NCBI RefSeq assembly: GCF_014838825.1
Contig: NZ_JACYMO010000008.1
Location: 1-64,000 of the forward strand
Origin: Erwinia persicina
GTDB taxonomy: Bacteria; Pseudomonadota; Gammaproteobacteria; Enterobacterales; Enterobacteriaceae
Reading direction: 5' to 3'
Length of the DNA: 64,000 nucleotides
Every line of letters begins with the position of its first letter. The first letter of the stretch is position 1. The translations under genes and the position numbers were made by a program. A model generated the notes under the pieces. That model worked only from the letters and a program-made list of their open reading frames with translations, did not search any database and was not told the origin of the DNA. This document shows, in pieces, positions 57,879 to 64,000 of this stretch.

Positions 57879-58729
57879 GACTTACGTTTTTCCAGCGTGC
57901 GGTGACGGGACTGTACGTTCTTACCGCGAGAGCGGAAATAATCTGCCAGCTGTTCGGCAATGTAGACGGAACGGTGTTTGCCGCCGGTACACCCAATCGC
58001 CACGGTCAGATAGCTACGGTTATTGGTTTCCAGCATCGGTAACCATAACTCAAGGTAACTGCGCGTCTGATAGATGAAGTTATGCACTTCCGTGTGGCGA
58101 TCGAGGAAGGCAGCAACCGGGCGATCGAGTCCGGTCATCGGGCGCAGCTTGGGATCCCAGTGCGGGTTAGGCAAAAATCGCACGTCAAATACGTAATCAG
58201 CGTCAATCGGAATGCCGTGCTTAAAGCCAAAGGACTCAAACACCATCGTCAGTTCACGCTCTCGCTTGCCCAGCAGGCGGGTACGCAACATCTCGGCCAG
58301 CTCGTGCACGGACATCTCTGAGGTGTCGATAATCAAATCGGCCCGGGAGCGCAGGGGCTCCAGCAGATCGCTCTCTTCATCAATGGCGCTTTCCAGCGAC
58401 AGATTTTTACTGGAGAGCGGATGCAGACGACGTGTATCACTGTAGCGACGAATTAAGGTATTACGGTCAGCATCAAGGAACAGAAGTTGCGGCGAAAAAC
58501 AGTCTGGTAAACTGTTAAGTGCGGTTTCAAACACTTCCGGAGATTCCGGCATGTTGCGGACATCAATACTTACCGCAGCAGATATGTTGCGTTCGGCCAG
58601 CGAATTCGCCAGGTCAGGCAGCAGGACCACGGGCAGATTATCCACGCAGTAAAAACCCATGTCTTCCAGGGCGCGTAACGCCACAGATTTTCCTGAGCCT
58701 GAACGACCGCTGACGATCATCAGCACCAT
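57875..58729 (-). CDS. rapZ: RNase adaptor RapZ
   Basis: This 284-residue protein brings sRNA GlmZ to RNase E and so controls glucosamine-6-phosphate synthase. Walker A is GRSGSGKS (8-15), with a Walker B-like segment LLFLDADR. The basic C-terminus ([13 protein letters not shown]) binds RNA, and [10 protein letters not shown] is near 244-253. The length equals E. coli RapZ. Overlaps npr. Confidence 0.97.
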   Translation of the reverse strand: MVLMIVSGRSGSGKSVALRALEDMGFYCVDNLPVVLLPDLANSLAERNISAAVSIDVRNMPESPEVFETALNSLPDCFSPQLLFLDADRNTLIRRYSDTRRLHPLSSKNLSLESAIDEESDLLEPLRSRADLIIDTSEMSVHELAEMLRTRLLGKRERELTMVFESFGFKHGIPIDADYVFDVRFLPNPHWDPKLRPMTGLDRPVAAFLDRHTEVHNFIYQTRSYLELWLPMLETNNRSYLTVAIGCTGGKHRSVYIAEQLADYFRSRGKNVQSRHRTLEKRKS

Positions 58730-58759
58730 TTCACAATTCCCCTCATTTAACCTGCCTGA

Positions 58760-59242
58760 CTAGCTCTGTTCGTGATCTTCCGTGATGATCGCATAAAGAT
58801 CTTCATCGCTCTGTGCGGAACGCAGACGCCGCAGTACGGTTTTATCCGCCAGGCGCTTGGCCACCAGTGAGAGCGTATGCAGATGCGTTTTACACTGATC
58901 GGCGGGTACCAGCAGGGCAAACAGCAGATCCACAGGCTGATTATCAATGGCATCGAACGCAATGGGCTGGTCAAGGCGAATAAAAACGCCGACGGCACGC
59001 AGCGTATCTTCCTCAAGCTTGCCGTGCGGGATGGCAATGCCATTACCGATACCGGTACTTCCCATTCTCTCACGCGTCAGAATCGCTTCAAAAATTGTCT
59101 GATGCGGAAGGTTTAGCTGTTTAGCTGCCAGTTCGCTGATAATTTCCAGCGCCCGTTTTTTGCTCTGGCAATGCACGCCATTACGCGTACATGAGACGCT
59201 CAGCACGGAGCCCAGTTCCAGTTTCAAATCATTGTTCATCAT
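58760..59242 (-). CDS. ptsN: Nitrogen regulatory EIIA(Ntr)
   Basis: This 160-residue PTS EIIA protein controls potassium transport (TrkA, KdpD) and links nitrogen and carbon status. The phosphorylated His73 is in GNGIAIPHGKLEED. Slightly shorter than the E. coli protein (163), at the C-terminus. The N-terminus MMNNDLKLEL differs from E. coli; Met2 is an equally good start. It is 30 nt before rapZ. Confidence 0.96.
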   Translation of the reverse strand: MMNNDLKLELGSVLSVSCTRNGVHCQSKKRALEIISELAAKQLNLPHQTIFEAILTRERMGSTGIGNGIAIPHGKLEEDTLRAVGVFIRLDQPIAFDAIDNQPVDLLFALLVPADQCKTHLHTLSLVAKRLADKTVLRRLRSAQSDEDLYAIITEDHEQS

Positions 59243-59325
59243 AGTTTCACTTAACTTTTCACTGCCGCAGGCGAGTTATCCTCTTCCCCGTTTCGGAGTC
59301 AAGATTAACATGCTGTATTGATTAA

Positions 59326-59355
59326 CGGCTCGTATTCCCGGAAGAATACGAGCCG
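59326..59355 (-). other. Perfect hairpin between hpf and ptsN
   Basis: CGGCTCGTATTC and GAATACGAGCCG form a perfect 12-bp stem around a 6-nt loop in the 176-nt hpf-ptsN gap. No T tract follows on the minus strand. It probably stabilises or processes the polycistronic message. Confidence 0.6.
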
Positions 59356-59418
59356 ATACCGCTTTCAGCTTAACCTTTAAAGGGGTGGCTGCTGAAAAAC
59401 CATCAACGCATGGTGAAT

Positions 59419-59706
59419 TTAGTGTTGTTTAAGCTTGTCTTTATGTTTATTTAACTGGCGAGTCAGCTTGTCAATCAGCCCGTCAATCGCCGCGTACATA
59501 TCTTTATCTTCCGAGGTGGCGTGCAGCTCCCCACCGTTCACATGCAGCGTAGCATCTGCAATCTGTGTCACTTTCTCCACTTTCAGCACAATATAGACCT
59601 GATTAATGCGATCAAAATAATGTTCCAGTTTGGCAAACTTTTCAGTCAAAAATTCGCGCAGTGGTTCGGTGATTTCTACGTGTTGTCCAGTGATATTGAG
59701 CTGCAT
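59419..59706 (-). CDS. hpf: Ribosome hibernation promoting factor
   Basis: This 95-residue protein binds the 30S decoding region and promotes 100S ribosome dimers in stationary phase. MQLNITGQHVEITEPLREF and VNGGELHATSEDKDMYAAID are conserved, and the length equals E. coli Hpf (short form). It is 22 nt after rpoN. Confidence 0.97.
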   Translation of the reverse strand: MQLNITGQHVEITEPLREFLTEKFAKLEHYFDRINQVYIVLKVEKVTQIADATLHVNGGELHATSEDKDMYAAIDGLIDKLTRQLNKHKDKLKQH

Positions 59707-59728
59707 AGTGTCTTCCTTCTCAGTTCGT

Positions 59729-61162
59729 TCAGACCAGCTGTTTGCGCTGGTTTGATGGCGGGATGGATAAAGACTCTCGGTATTTTGCCACAGTGCGCCT
59801 TGCTACCATAATCCCCTGTTCGGAAAGCATGGAGGTCAGCTTGCTGTCGCTGAGTGGTTTGACGGGATTCTCCGCCGAGATTAACTTTTTCACCAGCGCA
59901 CGGATAGCCGTGGATGAGGCTTCGCCTCCGCCCTCGGTGTTGACGTGACTGGAGAAAAAATACTTCAGTTCAAAGATGCCCCGTGGGCTGTGCAGATATT
60001 TCTGGGTGGTCACACGGGAAATCGTCGATTCATGCATTTCAACAGCACTGGCAATATCGGCCAGCACCATCGGGCGCATATGCTCTTCGCCCTGCTCAAA
60101 AAAGGCCTGCTGCTGCTCAACGATGCAGCGTGTCACTTTCAGCAGCGTGTCATTACGACTTTCCAGGCTTTTAATCAGCCATTTCGCTTCCTGCAGGTTA
60201 CTGCGTATAAACTGCGAATCACTGTCGCTGCGTGAGCTGGAGCCTAACGACGCATAGTGCTGATTGATTTTCAGGCGCGGCACGCTGTCGGCATTGAGCT
60301 CAACGGTCCAGCGGTTACTGATTTTACGTACCAGCACATCCGGAATGACATACTCGGGTTCCTGAGTATTAATCGACTGCCCTGGACGCGGGTCAAGGGT
60401 CTGTATTACCTGCATAGCACCTTTGAGCACCTCTTCCTTAAGGCGGGTGACGCGCATCAGACTGCGGAAGTCATGATTCGCCAGCAGATCAAGATGCTCG
60501 CTGGCAATCAGACGCGCTTCTTTCAGCAGGGGAACATCGGCCGCGAATTGTGACAGCTGAACCAGCAGGCAATCGCGTAAATCACGAGCGCAGACGCCGA
60601 CCGGATCAAATCGCTGTACACGTTTCAGCACGGCTTCCACTTCGTCGATAGTCAGCTCATCGCTGCCCATACTTTCCAGAATTTCTTCCAGCGAGGCCGT
60701 CAGATACCCCGTATCGTCCACCGCATCCACAATCGAGGTGGCGATCGCCCGGTCAGTGTCGGTGAACGGCGTCAGTTCTACCTGCCACATCAGATAGTCC
60801 TGCAGTGTCTGGGTGGTTTCACCCTGATAGACGGGCAGTTCATCATCGTGGTAATCCGTCCCGGTACCGGACGGGGTCCCTGCGGTATAAATTTCGTCCC
60901 AGGTGGCGTCCAGCGGCAGTTCTTCAGGCATGTCCTTCTGTTCCAGCGCTTCCCGGGTATCCAGCGCTTCAGTTTCCTGATATTCGCGGGTATCGACTTC
61001 TTCATGAATGTCGGTTTGTTCAAGCAACGGGTTACTTTCCAGCGCCAACTGAATTTCCTGCTGGAGCTCAAGCGTAGAGAGTTGCAGCAGGCGAATGGCC
61101 TGCTGCAACTGTGGCGTCATGGCAAGCTGTTGACTGAGCCTGAGTTGTAAACCTTGCTTCAT
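59729..61162 (-). CDS. rpoN: RNA polymerase sigma54 factor
   Basis: This 477-residue sigma factor directs polymerase to -24/-12 promoters with enhancer-binding activators such as NtrC. Region I is Gln/Leu-rich ([20 protein letters not shown]). Acidic region II is at about 50-110. The RpoN box ARRTVAKYR is near residues 454-462. Its length equals E. coli RpoN. It lies 48 nt after lptB. A candidate target promoter in this window is at 4754-4770. Confidence 0.98.
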   Translation of the reverse strand: MKQGLQLRLSQQLAMTPQLQQAIRLLQLSTLELQQEIQLALESNPLLEQTDIHEEVDTREYQETEALDTREALEQKDMPEELPLDATWDEIYTAGTPSGTGTDYHDDELPVYQGETTQTLQDYLMWQVELTPFTDTDRAIATSIVDAVDDTGYLTASLEEILESMGSDELTIDEVEAVLKRVQRFDPVGVCARDLRDCLLVQLSQFAADVPLLKEARLIASEHLDLLANHDFRSLMRVTRLKEEVLKGAMQVIQTLDPRPGQSINTQEPEYVIPDVLVRKISNRWTVELNADSVPRLKINQHYASLGSSSRSDSDSQFIRSNLQEAKWLIKSLESRNDTLLKVTRCIVEQQQAFFEQGEEHMRPMVLADIASAVEMHESTISRVTTQKYLHSPRGIFELKYFFSSHVNTEGGGEASSTAIRALVKKLISAENPVKPLSDSKLTSMLSEQGIMVARRTVAKYRESLSIPPSNQRKQLV

Positions 61163-61210
61163 GTTCAGAGTCTTAATTCCCCAGAAAACTTACCGAATGC
61201 AAACACCTTA

Positions 61211-61936
61211 TCAGAGTCTGAACTCTTCGCCCAAATAGACACGCTTAACTTGTTCATCGGCCAGGATCGCTTCCGGGGTGCCGTGGGCGATCAAATGCCC
61301 CTGGCTAACGATATAGGCACGCTCACAGACTGCCAGCGTTTCACGGACGTTGTGGTCGGTGATCAGGACACCCAGCCCGCTGTCGCGCAGGTGTTCAATG
61401 ATCTTTTTAATATCAATAACGGAAATCGGGTCAACACCGGCAAAGGGTTCATCCAGCAGGATGAACTTCGGATTAGCCGCCAGCGCGCGGGCAATCTCGA
61501 CACGGCGGCGTTCACCGCCAGACAGCGCCTGACCCAGGCTGTCACGCAGGTGCTCGATATGGAACTCTTCCAGCAGCTCATTCGCACGATCTTCACGCTG
61601 TTCGCTGGTCAGGTCGTCACGGATCTGCAGCACCGCCATCAGGTTATCAAACACGCTCAGACGACGGAAAATGGAGGCTTCCTGTGGCAGATAGCCAATA
61701 CCACGACGCGCGCGGGCGTGCAGCGGCAGAATACTGATGTCTTCATCATCGATGATAATGCGGCCGGCATCGCGGGGTACGATGCCAACGACCATATAAA
61801 ACGTTGTGGTTTTACCTGCACCGTTTGGGCCAAGCAGACCCACGATTTCGCCAGACTTGACCTGCAGGCTGACATCTTCAACCACGCGACGGCCTTTGTA
61901 GGCCTTCGCCAGGTTTTCCGCAATTAAGGTTGCCAT
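61211..61936 (-). CDS. lptB: Lipopolysaccharide export ATPase LptB
   Basis: This 241-residue cytosolic ATPase drives LPS extraction by LptFG and transport along LptC-LptA-LptDE. Walker A is GPNGAGKTT (35-43), the signature LSGGERRR near 139-146, and Walker [13 protein letters not shown] near 158-169. The length equals E. coli LptB. It is 5 nt after lptA. Confidence 0.98.
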   Translation of the reverse strand: MATLIAENLAKAYKGRRVVEDVSLQVKSGEIVGLLGPNGAGKTTTFYMVVGIVPRDAGRIIIDDEDISILPLHARARRGIGYLPQEASIFRRLSVFDNLMAVLQIRDDLTSEQREDRANELLEEFHIEHLRDSLGQALSGGERRRVEIARALAANPKFILLDEPFAGVDPISVIDIKKIIEHLRDSGLGVLITDHNVRETLAVCERAYIVSQGHLIAHGTPEAILADEQVKRVYLGEEFRL

Positions 61937-61941
61937 GTTCG

Positions 61942-62490
61942 TTAGTTACTCTTTTTCTGACCGTTTGACGGTGTGCCTTTGTCCTGCAGCTGTGACGGCA
62001 CCAGTACGGTAGTGACACGCTTGCCGGAACTGCCAAAGGCCTGCATTTTTTGCTCTTTCACCAGATAGGTAATGCGATCGCCTTTAACATTACTGTCCAG
62101 CTGTTCCAGATAGGCGTCACCGGTTAACTCCACCAGGTCTTTGGCCAGCTCGTAATGCATTTTTTGCGCGTGGCCCTGGACGGGTTTACCGCTGTCCTGC
62201 ATCTGATAGAACGTCGCCGGGTTGCCGTAGGCATCCACAATGGTTTTATTACTGTCGCCGCCCGGACGGGTCACCACGACTTTATCCGCCGTAATTTTAA
62301 TCGTTCCCTGGGTCACAATGACTTTACCGGTAAAGGTGGCCACGTTGCCCTGCATGTCCAGCGCCTGATTTTCCGAGTCAACGTTGACCGGTTTTTCTGA
62401 GTCACCGGTCAGGGCAAAAGCCGGAACGCTCGCCGCGAACAGGAGGGTAGCAGTCAGTAATTTAAGGCTTTTGTTCATTTTGAATTTCAT
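61942..62490 (-). CDS. lptA: Lipopolysaccharide transport periplasmic protein LptA
   Basis: This 182-residue periplasmic protein forms the LPS bridge between LptC and LptD. The signal peptide runs to about VPAFA (residue 26), followed by the beta-jellyroll with [24 protein letters not shown]. The start at 62490 (MKFKMNKS) matches E. coli; upstream Met codons are less likely. It overlaps lptC by 29 nt, so translation is coupled. Confidence 0.97.
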   Translation of the reverse strand: MKFKMNKSLKLLTATLLFAASVPAFALTGDSEKPVNVDSENQALDMQGNVATFTGKVIVTQGTIKITADKVVVTRPGGDSNKTIVDAYGNPATFYQMQDSGKPVQGHAQKMHYELAKDLVELTGDAYLEQLDSNVKGDRITYLVKEQKMQAFGSSGKRVTTVLVPSQLQDKGTPSNGQKKSN

Positions 62491-63037
62491 AAGATGTTTT
62501 GACCTTTTCAATCAACTCGGCAGTTTTCTTCCGTAAATTCCCACGCATCTTCATACCTGTAGAGTTAAAGCTGCGGCCATAAAGTGTGACCTGATCGTCA
62601 GAGGTAACATCCTGCGTCGTCAGGTTGATCTGAGCGTTATCCGTTTTGATACGCTCAAGCTGTGTGTCTTTTGTCAGGCTGTTCACTTCAACATGCCCGT
62701 AAAGATACAACATGCGATCGTTCGTCAGTTTGGCCTTATCCCCCCGGACCGACCAGGTGGGCACCTTATTCTCGTCGTACGTTGTCATTACCGGATTGTC
62801 GAACCAGCTCACTGCGTCGGCTGAGAAATAGGTCACTTTGTCTGAGACCAGCTTATAGCTCAGTGACCCCGCAGGGTTATAAACGACCGTATGTGAATTA
62901 TCGCTCATATACGTCGGTTCATTGTTGCCATTGTTTACCGCGTCGTCATTGTCATCCGTCGCAGTCAGATTCCAGCCGATCAGCACAATGGCGATCAGTG
63001 CCAGAATCAGCGTTATCCAGCGTCTCGTTTTACTCAT
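62462..63037 (-). CDS. lptC: Lipopolysaccharide export protein LptC
   Basis: This 191-residue protein has a membrane anchor (about residues 7-25) and a periplasmic jellyroll that receives LPS from LptB2FG and passes it to LptA. Its length equals E. coli LptC. It overlaps kdsC by 4 nt and lptA by 29 nt. Confidence 0.96.
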   Translation of the reverse strand: MSKTRRWITLILALIAIVLIGWNLTATDDNDDAVNNGNNEPTYMSDNSHTVVYNPAGSLSYKLVSDKVTYFSADAVSWFDNPVMTTYDENKVPTWSVRGDKAKLTNDRMLYLYGHVEVNSLTKDTQLERIKTDNAQINLTTQDVTSDDQVTLYGRSFNSTGMKMRGNLRKKTAELIEKVKTSYEIQNEQKP

Positions 63038-63600
63038 ACAGACTGCCCTTTGGCCTCATCAAACTTACCCTGTGCAATCAACAGAAGATCGCAAATTTCC
63101 CGCACTGCACCACGGCCACCCGCAATCCGCGTCACATAGTCGGCGCGCGGAAGGAGAACGGGATGGGCGTCAGCAACGGTAACGCTCAGGCCGACTTCGG
63201 CCATAACTGGCCAGTCAATCAGGTCATCGCCGATATAGGCAACCTGTTCAGCACTGAGTGACAGTGTATCCAGAAGTTCACGGAAGGCCAAAAGCTTATC
63301 AGTCTGTCCCTGGTAAAGATGAGTAATCCCCAGTGTGGCACAGCGATCTTCCAGCAGTTTGGCTTTACGGCCGGTAATAATCGCCACCTCTATGTCGCTG
63401 GTTAGCAGGCAGCGGATACCGTAGCCATCACGGACGTTGAAGGCTTTCAGCTCTTCACCGCTGTTGCCCTGGTAAATCACGCCATCCGACATCACACCGT
63501 CCACATCGCAGATCAGCAGTTTGATTTTCTGCGCGCGGGAGATGACCTGCTGGCTAACCGGGCCGTAGCAGGTCGCTACGGTGGCTGATGAATCACTCAT
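63034..63600 (-). CDS. kdsC: Kdo-8-phosphate phosphatase
   Basis: This 188-residue HAD enzyme removes phosphate from Kdo-8-phosphate in LPS core synthesis. The nucleophile motif is CDVDGVMSDG near residues 31-40 and the metal motif GDDLIDWPVM near 123-132. The length equals E. coli KdsC. It is 18 nt after kdsD. Confidence 0.97.
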   Translation of the reverse strand: MSDSSATVATCYGPVSQQVISRAQKIKLLICDVDGVMSDGVIYQGNSGEELKAFNVRDGYGIRCLLTSDIEVAIITGRKAKLLEDRCATLGITHLYQGQTDKLLAFRELLDTLSLSAEQVAYIGDDLIDWPVMAEVGLSVTVADAHPVLLPRADYVTRIAGGRGAVREICDLLLIAQGKFDEAKGQSV

Positions 63601-63618
63601 TGATCTCGACTTCCTTTG

Positions 63619-64000
63619 TTAAACAACGCCGGCCCGCAGCATGTCATGCATATGCACCACGCCCAGCAGAGTGTCGCCATCGGCGACCATCACGCAGGTA
63701 ATATTCTTACTCTGCATCAGATTCAGTGCATCGACAGCCAGCGTATTGGGCCGGACGCGGATACCGCCCGGCGTCATGACACTTTCAATGCCGGCACGCT
63801 GGATATCGATGCCCATATCAAACACGCGGCGTAAATCCCCGTCGGTAAAGATGCCTTCGATTTTCATTAAATCGTTGCAGATTACCGTCATCCCCATGTT
63901 TTTACGTGTTATTTCCAGCAAGGCATCTCGCAGTGAGGCATCGCGACTCACATGCGGCATATCGCTACCGGAGTGCATGATATCATCAACGCGTAGCAGC
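63619..64000 (-). CDS. kdsD: Arabinose-5-phosphate isomerase, C-terminal part (cut by window edge)
   Basis: The reading frame is open to the window end; the N-terminal SIS isomerase domain lies beyond 64000. The visible part is the tandem CBS domains, with TVICNDLMKIEGIFTDGDLRR and VMTPGGIRVRP, ending in MLRAGVV as in E. coli KdsD. The enzyme makes arabinose-5-phosphate from ribulose-5-phosphate for Kdo synthesis. It is followed by kdsC, lptC, lptA and lptB. Confidence 0.95.
   Translation of the reverse strand, partial: LLRVDDIMHSGSDMPHVSRDASLRDALLEITRKNMGMTVICNDLMKIEGIFTDGDLRRVFDMGIDIQRAGIESVMTPGGIRVRPNTLAVDALNLMQSKNITCVMVADGDTLLGVVHMHDMLRAGVV

Overview
The window is a stretch of enterobacterial chromosome of moderate GC, most likely from the Erwiniaceae (Erwinia or a close relative). 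The evidence is a Fis protein that matches my recollection of E. coli Fis at every residue, E. coli-like operon order nearly throughout, and lineage-specific departures from it. No prophage, insertion sequence or CRISPR array was seen. Names rest on recognising protein families by eye and on remembered E. coli gene order; no database search was run.

Layout. 1-400: distal end of a ribosomal RNA operon (partial 5S, tRNA-Thr(GGT), second 5S, terminator), arranged like E. coli rrnD. 509-4662: amino-acid ABC transporter yhdWXYZ (aapJQMP) behind a candidate sigma54 promoter. 5023-7613: an LpxP-type lipid A acyltransferase, then fis and dusB. 7921-13802: prmA, panF, yhdT, accC, accB, aroQ, msrQ. 13804-15917: msrP and acuI. 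16142-23098: csrD, then the cell-shape cluster mreBCD with maf and rng. 23258-28691: yhdP and tldD. 28774-33084: aaeR divergent from the aaeXAB efflux genes. 33224-36074: a gabD-like aldehyde dehydrogenase, the barstar-like yhcO and three tandem yhcN paralogues. 36501-42647: argR, mdh, degS, degQ, zapG, zapE. 42892-45186: rplM-rpsI and sspA-sspB. 45251-52650: the unusual locus. 53658-57516: arcB and mtgA. 57606-64000: npr, rapZ, ptsN, hpf, rpoN, lptB, lptA, lptC, kdsC and the 3' part of kdsD.

The standout is 45251-52650. Where E. coli has gltBD (divergent from arcB/yhcC), this genome has one very long glutamate-synthase-like protein (1843 aa against about 1490 for GltB), followed not by GltD but by a CysJ-like diflavin (FMN/FAD/NADPH) reductase. 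The large protein keeps the N-terminal nucleophile glutaminase. It has an altered FMN-site motif, an altered spacing of the FeS cysteines, an insert of about 106 residues before the synthase domain and a C-terminal extension of about 175 residues. Upstream lies a 1-kb non-coding region with a short open frame resembling the N-terminal leader annotated for E. coli GltB, a perfect NtrC-type palindrome and a 14-base match to the T7 promoter core. My inference is an in-place replacement of gltBD by a glutamate synthase that takes electrons from a sulfite-reductase-type flavoprotein.

Nitrogen control recurs. RpoN (sigma54) and the nitrogen-PTS genes ptsN and npr lie in the window, the yhdWXYZ transporter has a good -24/-12 promoter, and NtrC-like sites sit before both the transporter and the glutamate synthase locus. 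Relative to E. coli, yhcC, gltD and elbB are missing here, and two long gaps flanking arcB mark where the neighbourhood was rearranged.
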